NCBI GenBank assembly: GCA_009691355.1 | Contig: SICW01000014.1 | Location: 1 to 14,632, forward strand | Direction: 5' to 3' | DNA: 14,632 nt | Origin: Candidatus Woesearchaeota archaeon | GTDB lineage: Archaea > Nanobdellota > Nanobdellia > SCGC-AAA011-G17 > GW2011-AR17 | Shown here: one piece after another, positions 6,765 to 13,858 of the stretch | Layout: each line of letters opens with the position of its first letter | Numbering within the stretch: the stretch's first letter is position 1 | The notes under the pieces: generated by a model | What the model was told of the DNA's origin: nothing | Database searches by the model: none | Seen by the model: only the letters and a program-made list of their open reading frames with translations | Translations under genes and position numbers: made by a program

Positions 6765-7841
6765 ATGGCTTTATTCGAATCTATAATTGTAAACGATTCT
6801 TTCCGTTTTCTCTTTATCTTTGTAGGGTCTATTCTCTTTGCAAATATCCTCCATCTTATTCTGAACTCTTATTTTAAACGAAAAAGAAAACAAACAAAAA
6901 ACCTCCTATATAAAAGACTACAAAAGAACATCATCAAGCCACTATACGCTTTAATTATCTTCATCGGCTTATACACAGCACTAAAATCTATAAGTCTATT
7001 TGGAGAAACGGGAAATATATGGATAGACAATATCTTCTATGCTTCTTTTATTCTCGTTTCTGCAGCAATTACAACAAAAATATTCACAGTAATCATAAAC
7101 TCTTGGCTAAAAAAGCAAGAACATATGGAGAGACCTCCACAAATAATTAGTAAAATTCTTTCAGGCATTATATACATTATAGCAGCATTAATTCTTTTAG
7201 ACCATTTCAATATTGAAACAACTCCCTTTCTCGCTACACTCGGCTTAGGAGGACTTGCATTAGGTTTAGCACTACAAAGCACGCTTACAAACTTTTTTGC
7301 TGGATTGCATATAGTCTCAGATAAACCCATTAACATTGGTGATCACATCGAATTGAGTACAGGAATTCTTGGAATTGTGATTGATATTGGTTGGAGGTCA
7401 ACAAGATTAAAGACACTTCAAAACACAATTATTATTGTTCCTAATGCCATACTTGCAGATAGTATTATAACAAACAACTCTTCAAATGGAGAAAAAGGCA
7501 TAGAAAGCATAATTTTCACTTTAGAATGTGGAGTAAGCTATAGTTCAGACCTGAAAAAAGTAGAAAAGATAACCACAGAAGTTGCAAGAAAGATACAAAA
7601 GACAACAGAGGAAGGAGTAAAAGAGTTTGAACCAGAAATACGCTTCGTACAATTTGCAGAATCCAACATCAACTTCAAAATTTTCCTCCAAGCAAAAGAA
7701 TATCATGGCAGAAACCTTATGATTCACAAACTCATTAAAGAACTTAAAGAGCAATTTGAAAAAGAAGGGATCGAAATCTCTTTTCCTGTACGAAAAGTGT
7801 ACTACGAAAAGGATATAAGCGATAAGAAAAGAGGCCTATAA
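6765..7841 (+). CDS. MscS-family small-conductance mechanosensitive channel
   Basis: 358-aa membrane channel that opens under membrane tension to release solutes during hypo-osmotic shock. Hydrophobic segments lie at about residues 12-34, 57-76, 87-112 and 128-148. They are followed by the hallmark pore helix region (TPFLATLGLGGLALGLALQS, about 153-172) and TLTNFFAGLHIVSDKPINIGD. The beta domain follows, with GIVIDIGWRSTRLKT and NTIIIVPNAILADSIITN, then the alpha/beta cytoplasmic vestibule ending in a basic tail. The core matches canonical MscS, with extra N-terminal helices as is usual in archaeal and YnaI/MscM-like forms. The DedA gene begins at the very next base after the stop codon, so the two form one transcription unit. 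Confidence 0.95.
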   Translation: MALFESIIVNDSFRFLFIFVGSILFANILHLILNSYFKRKRKQTKNLLYKRLQKNIIKPLYALIIFIGLYTALKSISLFGETGNIWIDNIFYASFILVSAAITTKIFTVIINSWLKKQEHMERPPQIISKILSGIIYIIAALILLDHFNIETTPFLATLGLGGLALGLALQSTLTNFFAGLHIVSDKPINIGDHIELSTGILGIVIDIGWRSTRLKTLQNTIIIVPNAILADSIITNNSSNGEKGIESIIFTLECGVSYSSDLKKVEKITTEVARKIQKTTEEGVKEFEPEIRFVQFAESNINFKIFLQAKEYHGRNLMIHKLIKELKEQFEKEGIEISFPVRKVYYEKDISDKKRGL

Positions 7842-8516
7842 ATGCTTCCTCTAAGTGAATTCCTAAACTTTATTCTTCATATTGATAAATATCTCAGCAC
7901 AATTATCCAAACATATCACACCTGGACCTATCTTCTCATAGGTATAATCATCTTCTTAGAGACAGGCTTTGTCATGACACCTTTTCTGCCAGGTGACTCA
8001 CTCCTTTTTGCTTCAGGCTCATTTGCTGCACTAGGTGCATTAAACATAGGGATCCTTTTCTTTGTTTTAGTCTCTGCTGCTATCATAGGTGACTCAGTAA
8101 ACTATCTTGTTGGCTACCATCTTGGTCCTAAAGTATTCAAGCAAGAACAAGGCAAATTATTCAAAAAAGAATATCTTCTTCGTACAAATGAATTCTACAA
8201 CAAACACGGAAAAAAAACAATAATTCTCGCACGTTTTATTCCCATCATAAGAACCTTTGCACCTTTTATTGCAGGTATTGGAAAGATGAACTATGCCACT
8301 TTTCTCAAATACAATGCTCTTGGTGCCTTTATGTGGGTAGGCTTATTTACCTTTGGAGGCTATTTCTTTGGCTCACTTCCAATCGTACAAGATAACTTTT
8401 CACTAGTTATTATTGGAATTATTACCTGCTCATTTATCCCATTATTTATAGAGTTATACAAACATAAAAAACAAAAAAAGAAAGAAGAAAGTTTTAACTC
8501 TACTTCTCTAAAGTAA
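7842..8516 (+). CDS. DedA/VTT-family membrane protein
   Basis: 224-aa polytopic membrane protein of the DedA (SNARE-associated/VTT) family. Diagnostic elements are the FLETG acidic residue (E40) before FLPGDSLL (about 48-55), GDSVNYLVGY (83-92), and the ARFIPIIRTFAPFIAG signature (130-145) with its arginines, followed by a C-terminal hydrophobic pair and a Lys-rich tail. DedA proteins are linked to lipid scrambling, such as undecaprenyl phosphate or phospholipid recycling, and to proton-dependent membrane homeostasis; the archaeal substrate is unknown. ATG 7842 directly abuts the MscS TAA, so translation is probably coupled. The 3' end overlaps the convergent glycosyltransferase gene by 17 nt. 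Confidence 0.93.
   Translation: MLPLSEFLNFILHIDKYLSTIIQTYHTWTYLLIGIIIFLETGFVMTPFLPGDSLLFASGSFAALGALNIGILFFVLVSAAIIGDSVNYLVGYHLGPKVFKQEQGKLFKKEYLLRTNEFYNKHGKKTIILARFIPIIRTFAPFIAGIGKMNYATFLKYNALGAFMWVGLFTFGGYFFGSLPIVQDNFSLVIIGIITCSFIPLFIELYKHKKQKKKEESFNSTSLK
8464..8491 (-). terminator. T-rich tract downstream of the glycosyltransferase
   Basis: On the minus strand this is a long run of T with few interruptions, just past the glycosyltransferase stop at 8500. It also encodes the Lys-rich tail of DedA on the other strand, so composition alone may explain it. Confidence 0.3.
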
Positions 8517-9594
8517 TTCCTAAAAGGCGTACAAACTCTTCTGAGCCCTGAGCTATAAGTGCACGAGCCTTTACTTTTCGTTGATACAAAGAAAGATCTT
8601 GAAGGAACTCAGTAAATGCTTTTTCTACACCTTTAACAGAACTATCATGGCTCACATATAAGATATCTTCAAGTGCATAAGCGTTGAGAACCTGTTCTAC
8701 ATGATCTTGTATAGGGAAGCAAAGAATGGGTTTTCTATACACTAAAGCTTCAGTAAGCGTTTTTTGGCCAGCAAGAGTCATAATTCCCTTACAGACTTTA
8801 AGATATTTCAAAAAGTCAGGAGTAAATTTAATATACTTCACATTTTTAGGTAAGAAAATATCTAAATCACCACCAAAAATAATAAAAGACTCCCCAGGAA
8901 ACTTGTGAGCCATAGTACAGACATTTTTTGCAAGTTTTGTTCCAAACTCAGAACCTGCAAGCATAACCAAAAAAGGGCTTTTCTTCAAATGAAGCTGTTT
9001 CATTAAAACTGTTTCACTCGGCAAACTCTCTGGTTGTTGATGAAGAACAGGATCTATATAGGTATACAAAAGATGTTTTTCTTTCTTCGCTTTAAATGTA
9101 GGTATAAGAACAAGATCAGCCTCATCATACAACTTTTCAAAATACACTGCTTCAAATTTCATTTTATAATTCACCGCATGTGTTTTAGCATATTCCTTAT
9201 AGAGCAAAGGATCAAAGCCAAACACAACAATACACTTTTTCCCAAGAACTTTTGCAAGAGAAAGACCTACCGGCTCAAAATCACTCACGATAACATCAGG
9301 AATAAAATTAAATGCATGTAGACGAACCTTAAGAGTACCTACAAACCAAAAGAAAGGCAAAAACATATTCCGAAAGGCAAAACTCCAGACATTAATCTTC
9401 ATAGACTTTCCAGGAAGCTTATAGCCTCGAATTCGAATGGTAGGATATTTATCCTTAAAATACTTATAAGAATTATCATAACCAGCAACCATGATCTGAG
9501 CTTTAGGATACTTTTTCTTCAATGCTAAAATATTAGAATGTTCTCTTGTAGCATCACCATACCCTATTCCTGAAACAACAAACAAAATTTTCAT
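8500..9594 (-). CDS. MurG/GT28-like glycosyltransferase
   Basis: 364-aa GT-B-type glycosyltransferase. The N-terminal domain opens with MKILFVVSGIGYGDATREHS, a variant of the Gly-rich loop of the MurG/UDP-glycosyltransferase group and close to the MJ1255-type archaeal family as I recall it. It also has the DVIVSDFEPVG segment (100-110). The C-terminal nucleotide-sugar domain shows FLVMLAGSEFG, then GIMTLAGQKTLTEALVYRKP (270-289) and PIQDHVEQVLNAYALE (294-309), the usual donor-binding E/Q region. The donor is probably a UDP-sugar; the acceptor is unknown. Its ATG overlaps the stop of the PIG-L gene (ATGA-type, 4 nt), so sugar transfer and deacetylation probably act in one pathway, as in GlcNAc-inositol-type glycolipid or thiol synthesis. 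That pathway link is inference. Confidence 0.88.
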   Translation of the reverse strand: MKILFVVSGIGYGDATREHSNILALKKKYPKAQIMVAGYDNSYKYFKDKYPTIRIRGYKLPGKSMKINVWSFAFRNMFLPFFWFVGTLKVRLHAFNFIPDVIVSDFEPVGLSLAKVLGKKCIVVFGFDPLLYKEYAKTHAVNYKMKFEAVYFEKLYDEADLVLIPTFKAKKEKHLLYTYIDPVLHQQPESLPSETVLMKQLHLKKSPFLVMLAGSEFGTKLAKNVCTMAHKFPGESFIIFGGDLDIFLPKNVKYIKFTPDFLKYLKVCKGIMTLAGQKTLTEALVYRKPILCFPIQDHVEQVLNAYALEDILYVSHDSSVKGVEKAFTEFLQDLSLYQRKVKARALIAQGSEEFVRLLGITLEK

Positions 9595-10223
9595 CGCAAC
9601 TTGTAAAACCTCTCTGCATATTTACAATTAATTTTCCTTCCATAAATTAAGGACCGAATGAGGGCTGGAAAGTATAATGTAAACATATAGACCCATTGAC
9701 TTTTAAACATTTTGATATAGGTCAGTTTTATATCAATATAAGGAGTAATATCCACATATACTTGGGGGTGTGTTTCTCGTATTACATTCCACACTTCAAA
9801 AGCATAGACAGGATAATGCCGTTTCAAAGTCTTCACAACCTCTAAAACAATAGTATTCACCGCTTGATGATCCGGATGTGGATCCAAAGCAGAAGGAACA
9901 TAAATCTTCTCTGGCCTCGTAAGCATAATAATCTCCCTAAGTCGTTTCGCAACAAAAGGTTTCTGGACTTCCTGTTTGAGTTTGGTATCTTTAAGTCCTA
10001 GATTTTTATCATCAACAATACCAATATACTCACTCGCTTTATCTGTTTCTTTAAACCTAGCTTTTTTAAGAAATTCTTCCTGAAGATGAGGGATACTCTT
10101 TTCACCATGCGAGAAGACCACTTTAATGACTTTTTTTTCTTCAGCAACATATTTGGCAATAGTCCCTGCCATACCTATAGCTTCATCATCAGAATGAGCG
10201 CAAAAAATAAGAATACTTCCCAT
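9591..10223 (-). CDS. PIG-L/LmbE-family deacetylase
   Basis: 210-aa zinc-dependent N-deacetylase of the PIG-L (LmbE) family. The N-terminus SILIFCAHSDDEAIGMAG carries the AHxDDE motif (H10, D13, E14; Ser replaces the usual Pro), and DPHPDHQAV (114-122) supplies the remaining histidine (H119). These are the expected Zn ligands. Between them are the FSHGEK loop and the acidic LGLKDTK region common to the family. Members remove acetyl from GlcNAc-lipid or GlcNAc-inositol compounds. There is no signal peptide, so a cytosolic or membrane-peripheral location is likely; a hydrophobic, basic C-terminal stretch might touch the membrane. It is first in a two-gene operon with the glycosyltransferase. 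The start at 10223 fits the TATA box 27 nt upstream (10247-10254). Confidence 0.93.
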   Translation of the reverse strand: MGSILIFCAHSDDEAIGMAGTIAKYVAEEKKVIKVVFSHGEKSIPHLQEEFLKKARFKETDKASEYIGIVDDKNLGLKDTKLKQEVQKPFVAKRLREIIMLTRPEKIYVPSALDPHPDHQAVNTIVLEVVKTLKRHYPVYAFEVWNVIRETHPQVYVDITPYIDIKLTYIKMFKSQWVYMFTLYFPALIRSLIYGRKINCKYAERFYKLR

Positions 10224-10238
10224 CAGTCTAATTCATAG

Positions 10239-10261
10239 CTAAAAACTATATAAACTTTTTC
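10239..10261 (-). repeat. promoter repeat copy A (PIG-L promoter)
   Basis: A 23-bp stretch containing the minus-strand TATA box TTTATATA, identical to copy B at 10530-10552. Similarity continues past the core toward the genes (ATTCATAG here, ATTCAAAGA in copy B). The box centre is 27 nt from ATG 10223, so this is the promoter of the PIG-L-glycosyltransferase operon. Confidence 0.7.
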
Positions 10262-10332
10262 TAATCTATTGGGGAATCTAAAGCTCTTTGCAAAGATCTA
10301 TAATCCTCAGAAGTGGGTCTTCTATCATACAC

Positions 10333-10515
10333 TTATCCACAGTCTAAACACTTCATGCCAATATCTAGTCTTCCAAGAAAATAACAGCGAGAAATTTCTC
10401 TAGAATGAGGATGTCCTAACTCTTCACAAACTTTGACTTCAGCAGCACGCCTTTCCAAACCTAATTTTAATCGATCCAGAATTTCAGGAGTAAGAACAAA
10501 TGCATCTAAATCCAT
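10333..10515 (-). CDS. small zinc-finger-like protein, probably truncated by in-frame TAA
   Basis: 60 aa from ATG 10515 to TAA 10333. An acidic N-terminal helix is followed by CEELGHPHSREISRC and a terminal CLDCG, so Cys/His residues are placed as in small treble-clef or zinc-ribbon proteins (C...GHxH...CxxC). The start is well supported: TTTATATA at 10538-10545 is centred 27 nt upstream, inside promoter repeat B. The frame continues past the TAA for 23 more sense codons (VYDRRPTSEDYRSLQRALD...) to TAG 10261-10263. That stretch looks like a natural continuation of a CxxCG module, so the stop may be a nonsense mutation in an 84-codon gene. The end of that extension would touch promoter repeat A of the PIG-L operon. 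Function unknown; metal binding is inferred. Confidence 0.6.
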   Translation of the reverse strand: MDLDAFVLTPEILDRLKLGLERRAAEVKVCEELGHPHSREISRCYFLGRLDIGMKCLDCG

Positions 10516-10529
10516 AGCACATTCAAAGA

Positions 10530-10552
10530 CTAAAAACTATATAAACTTTTTC
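10530..10552 (-). repeat. promoter repeat copy B (zinc-finger gene promoter)
   Basis: Identical over 23 bp to 10239-10261. It holds the TATA box for ATG 10515 and overlaps the last two bases of the M6 protease stop codon. Confidence 0.7.
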
Positions 10553-12581
10553 AAGACAAATCTATTTCTCTTCTACGAAACATTCTCCACGCAACAAAAC
10601 CAGCACCAAAAATCAAGATCACAGAAATACCAATAACCACAAACGCAATAACACCAAAGCTACTCTCAGCTGGAGCAGAAATACTACTTGTACTTGTATC
10701 ACTACTACTACTTTCAGAAGAAACACTCTCAGTAGTTTCCGGTGCTACAAGTGTGCTTCCATCTACAGTAACACCAAATTCCATGGTTGATCCAATATCC
10801 GAATAGACCGCAAGGTAAATTGCCTGACTGCCATCATAACTTGTAGCTGCAGGTTCCGAAGAAGAAGAAAACTCAGTTGGTTGACACCCACTAAAGGCTC
10901 CACAAGAATCATACCAAGGATCTTCAGATGCAGCTAATTTCCCACTATCAATAACTTGTTCACCATCTTCCTCCACATCAATGAGTTTATGATCAACATC
11001 TCCATTCACAGTATTACACGTCCATCGAGAACCAGAACAACCATTCCAAGAACCAGTTTCATCTATAATTCCCTCATCAATATGCCAAATAAGAATCCCT
11101 CCAGAACTATCTCCGCTTAAAAGATCTGCTTCATGCCTATTCTCCACAAAAAAAAGTTCATCATCAGAAACAGGAATTGCATAATAACGTATTCCAGAAG
11201 AAGAACTATCTTCAACAAGAGTATAGTAGTCATTACTTTCTATTTTTTGATAATTACTTTCACTGAGCCAGCCCAAATAAGCCTTAGACCAAGGATCAAA
11301 ACTTCCCGGAGGATCCATATATCCACCATAACCCATAACACTCCATTCTGCAGTGCCCTTTGAAGTCCCATCATCAGGAACAGTATCATACAAATCAGGT
11401 AATCCTAAATAATGACCAAACTCATGAGCAACAATACCTGTAGGACTTTCTTCACTCACCGTCTCATAATCAATAATTTGAACACCATCTACAGTCACAG
11501 GGCTTATACTATAGTAATGAGACCAAATATCCGCACCATTTCCTCCCCCATTCTCATCAGGTTCTCCTGCATGCACAACAAAAAGTCCATCAACAACACC
11601 ATCAGCATCATAATCATACTGAGAAAAATCAACATCAGCATCTGCAGCCTCAATAGCACTTGTAATCATTTCTTCAACATTTGCTTCATAATCATCCCCA
11701 TAATAGCCCATAGTCTCAGAAAGAGTATACCAAGTTGGAAGCACAGTTCCTCTAATTTTTAAAGCCCCATAAGATTGTTCATAATAATAGCTTGCAAGAC
11801 TATATGTATCACCAAAAAACATAGTTTCAAGTTCATCTGTAGAAACAGAAGCTACAGTATCAGAAAATTGTACGGGAATAACAATTGCACCTAATTCTTT
11901 TTGATCATATGCGGTCTCATACACCGCTTGTCCAGTAAAAATGATAATAGGCTTTGGTTCTTGTCGTGGTGGAGGTGGAAGTTGTCCTTCTTGTTGCTGC
12001 TCTTGTAAAGTAGGATCATAATACGTATACGTACCATCACTTTCTTCTTTCACACCATAGCCACTTTGCGTATTTGCAACTGTTCTTTGTTGATTATACA
12101 TATCATACAATGGTTTTTGTTGAGCTGCAGGTCGTAGTGGACGAACTTGCCGAATAGTATCATAACCACAAACAACTCCTGCATCTTCAATTTCTTGTAC
12201 ACGTAAATCAGTCTTAAACTCTAAACTGGTATCAGCTTCTATATATCCCTCAGAAGTAAACTTCCCCAAGAAAGGTTTTGGTTTACCTGTAGTCGTATCT
12301 TTTTGAAAAACAATAGGACATTGGCTTTGTTTCTCATACACTTCAGAATAATCATGATCTCCTTGTTGTTCAAAAACAGTTTTTCCAAGATCTTCATCAG
12401 GATTATTAAAACGTTCTTTATCCTGAGAATTCAAAGGCCCAATAGGATTTTCATCTTCATCAACAATAACAGGCACCCAAGTACCATCATCAGAAAGAAT
12501 AGAATAGGGATACGCAGGCACTGCAGAAACAATAGAAGAAAACAGTATAACAGCTAGAAAAATCAAGATCCACTTTTTCAT
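10551..12581 (-). CDS. membrane-anchored M6-family metalloprotease
   Basis: 676-aa secreted zinc protease of the M6 (immune inhibitor A-like) family. It has a signal peptide at residues 1-20 (KKW then a hydrophobic stretch, cleavage near SA|VPAYP) and a roughly 200-residue propeptide-like region ending in a Gln/Pro-rich linker. The catalytic domain starts around 213-240. YDYDADGVVDGLFVVHAGE (322-340) is the usual Asp-rich, probably Ca-binding segment. HEFGHYLGLPD (386-396) supplies the zinc ligands and catalytic Glu, and SVMGYGG (414-420) gives the Met turn. A beta-rich domain with four Cys follows. The end is a Ser/Thr-rich stalk (about 613-640), a single transmembrane helix (about 643-665) and an RRR-containing tail. 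The enzyme would therefore face the outside on the cell surface. Targets are unknown. The TATA box at 12606-12611 places a leaderless start exactly at 12581. Confidence 0.93.
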   Translation of the reverse strand: MKKWILIFLAVILFSSIVSAVPAYPYSILSDDGTWVPVIVDEDENPIGPLNSQDKERFNNPDEDLGKTVFEQQGDHDYSEVYEKQSQCPIVFQKDTTTGKPKPFLGKFTSEGYIEADTSLEFKTDLRVQEIEDAGVVCGYDTIRQVRPLRPAAQQKPLYDMYNQQRTVANTQSGYGVKEESDGTYTYYDPTLQEQQQEGQLPPPPRQEPKPIIIFTGQAVYETAYDQKELGAIVIPVQFSDTVASVSTDELETMFFGDTYSLASYYYEQSYGALKIRGTVLPTWYTLSETMGYYGDDYEANVEEMITSAIEAADADVDFSQYDYDADGVVDGLFVVHAGEPDENGGGNGADIWSHYYSISPVTVDGVQIIDYETVSEESPTGIVAHEFGHYLGLPDLYDTVPDDGTSKGTAEWSVMGYGGYMDPPGSFDPWSKAYLGWLSESNYQKIESNDYYTLVEDSSSSGIRYYAIPVSDDELFFVENRHEADLLSGDSSGGILIWHIDEGIIDETGSWNGCSGSRWTCNTVNGDVDHKLIDVEEDGEQVIDSGKLAASEDPWYDSCGAFSGCQPTEFSSSSEPAATSYDGSQAIYLAVYSDIGSTMEFGVTVDGSTLVAPETTESVSSESSSSDTSTSSISAPAESSFGVIAFVVIGISVILIFGAGFVAWRMFRRREIDLS

Positions 12582-12605
12582 TATGTCTTTTAGGTATAAA
12601 GAAGA

Positions 12606-12611
12606 TTTAAA
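12606..12611 (-). promoter_or_regulatory. TATA box of the M6 protease
   Basis: Minus-strand TTTAAA is centred 27-28 nt from ATG 12581, in the 45-nt gap after the ZIP gene. The protease has its own promoter although the ZIP gene lies upstream on the same strand. Confidence 0.55.
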
Positions 12612-12626
12612 GGTTTCTGTACAAAA

Positions 12627-13382
12627 CTACTCTAAAAACAAAAGAGCAACCATAACTAAGATCCCTGCAAAGAGACAAACAAGCTGTAAGAAAGAACGAA
12701 AAGAATTTAATTCTCCTTTATGCAACTCAGGAATCAGATCAGACCCTGCAATATAAATAAAACCACCCGCAGCAAAAGGAACAAAAAAAGAAGTAAAACC
12801 TTCTAAACGTTGTGCAAGAAGTAAAGAAAGAATTACTCCTAAAACAGAAGTAAGCGCAGTAAGAAAATTATAAAAAATGGCTTTTCCTTTAGAAAAACCA
12901 CCATGAACTAAAACACCAAAATCTCCAATTTCCTGAGGTATTTCATGAAAGACAACCGCAATGGTTGTAGCAACACCCACAGGAATACTTACAATATAAC
13001 TTGCCCCAATGATCAAACCATCCAAAAAGTTATGTGCAGCATCCCCTAAAAGATTCATATACACAAAGGTATGCTTGTGCCTTTTTGAGCTAGGCAAATG
13101 ACAATGAATCCACTGCAAGAAAGCCTCTACAACAAAAGAAAAGAGTATCCCAAGCAGAATTGCAAAGGAAACTCCCAAACTAAATCCATTCATCTCAACA
13201 GCTTGCGGAAGTAAATGGATAAAGGCATCCCCTAAAAGTGCACCTGCGGAAAAACTCACAAGATAAAGAAGAACTTTTTTGAGATTTTTATCAGACAAAC
13301 TCAAAGTAAACACCCCAACCAAAGAAACAAAACTAACAATAAAAACGCTAATGATAGAATAGGTCCAGATTTCTAAGCTCAT
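12627..13382 (-). CDS. ZIP-family metal transporter
   Basis: 251-aa polytopic membrane protein of the ZIP (Zrt/Irt-like) family, which brings Zn2+, Fe2+ or Mn2+ into the cytosol. Helix 2 has SFSAGALLGDAFIHLLP. Helix 4 carries HNFLDGLIIGASY (about 117-129) and helix 5 VVFHEIPQEIGDFGVLV (about 144-160); these His/Asp/Glu residues form the metal site. A His-rich stretch before helix 4 (WIHCHLPSSKRHKH) corresponds to the regulatory variable loop. Length and order match gufA/ZupT-like prokaryotic ZIPs. The gene is divergent from a Fur-family regulator 54 bp away and shares a palindromic TATA box with it, so metal-dependent control is very likely. Confidence 0.93.
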   Translation of the reverse strand: MSLEIWTYSIISVFIVSFVSLVGVFTLSLSDKNLKKVLLYLVSFSAGALLGDAFIHLLPQAVEMNGFSLGVSFAILLGILFSFVVEAFLQWIHCHLPSSKRHKHTFVYMNLLGDAAHNFLDGLIIGASYIVSIPVGVATTIAVVFHEIPQEIGDFGVLVHGGFSKGKAIFYNFLTALTSVLGVILSLLLAQRLEGFTSFFVPFAAGGFIYIAGSDLIPELHKGELNSFRSFLQLVCLFAGILVMVALLFLE

Positions 13383-13403
13383 AGAACACTTGTGTCATAA
13401 CTT

Positions 13404-13412
13404 ATTTAAATA
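13404..13412. promoter_or_regulatory. shared bidirectional TATA box
   Basis: The core TTTAAA at 13405-13410 is its own reverse complement. Its centre lies 26 nt from the ZIP ATG (13382) and about 29 nt from the Fur GTG (13437). One element, or its two strands, could therefore direct leaderless transcription both ways. Confidence 0.5.
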
Positions 13413-13415
13413 GGT

Positions 13416-13436
13416 TATTGATTCTCAGTATCAATA
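13416..13436. promoter_or_regulatory. candidate Fur-family operator
   Basis: A perfect 7-bp inverted repeat, TATTGAT-N7-ATCAATA. The 21-bp size and dyad symmetry are like Fur, Zur or PerR boxes, though the sequence is not the bacterial consensus. It fills the space between the shared TATA box and the GTG of the Fur-family gene, where bound protein would block that gene. It also lies just upstream of the TATA/BRE region for the ZIP gene. Confidence 0.5.
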
Positions 13437-13811
13437 GTGAGACAAACAAAACAAAAGGAAATGCTTGAAGAAGAGCTAAAAAAGAAAACAACATTCTTTA
13501 CCGCGGAAGATTTTTACCAGGATATACAAAAGAAAAAAGGAAAGATAGGAATAGCAACAATATACAGATTTCTTAATGAAAAAGTAAAGAACCACACGGT
13601 TCACTCATACAGCTGTAACAGACGAACACTTTTTTCAAGAGAAAAGAAAACACATAGCCATTTCATTTGTGAAATCTGTAAAGAACAAAAACATGTAAAC
13701 ATTAAAAACATAGACTTTCTCAAGAATGAAATTTCTGGAGAAATCTGTCATTTCCAGTTAGATGTCTCAGGCATTTGTGAGAAATGTTTAAAGAACGAAA
13801 AAAGATTCTGA
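13437..13811 (+). CDS. Fur-family metal-responsive regulator
   Basis: 124-aa Fur-superfamily repressor. The N-terminal winged helix begins RQTKQKEMLEEEL, matching the usual R-x-T-x-Q-R start, and continues FTAEDFYQDI and GIATIYRFLNE (family form ATVYR-L). The GTG start is needed to keep this first helix; ATG 13461 would delete it. The metal-binding half has THSHFICEICKEQKHV with CxxC at C78/C81, and SGICEKC with C114/C117, the structural zinc site, plus further histidines (H75, H86, H105). It is slightly short for the family (about 130-150 aa). Which metal it senses cannot be decided, but divergence from a ZIP importer favours zinc, or else iron or manganese. It is probably self-regulated through the inverted repeat next to its start. 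Confidence 0.9.
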   Translation: MRQTKQKEMLEEELKKKTTFFTAEDFYQDIQKKKGKIGIATIYRFLNEKVKNHTVHSYSCNRRTLFSREKKTHSHFICEICKEQKHVNIKNIDFLKNEISGEICHFQLDVSGICEKCLKNEKRF

Positions 13812-13845
13812 AAATATGTCCGAATTTCTGAAAATCTTGCGGAAA
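13806..13845 (+). repeat. imperfect 20-bp tandem repeat after fur
   Basis: Two adjacent units each begin TTCTGAAAAT, with about 15 of 20 positions alike; the first overlaps the fur stop codon. The segment also holds short inverted arms (AATTTC/GAAATT at about 13823-13828 and 13842-13847) that could form a weak hairpin before TTTTG. Function unknown; it may be a 3' end signal. Confidence 0.4.
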
Positions 13846-13858
13846 TTTTGTGTAAAGC

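Noticed and set aside
11133..12557. Long open frames on the plus strand inside the M6 protease gene
   Set aside because: They are antisense to a well-supported protease, have odd compositions rich in Ile, Asn, Arg and Thr, and show no motifs or TATA boxes at their starts.
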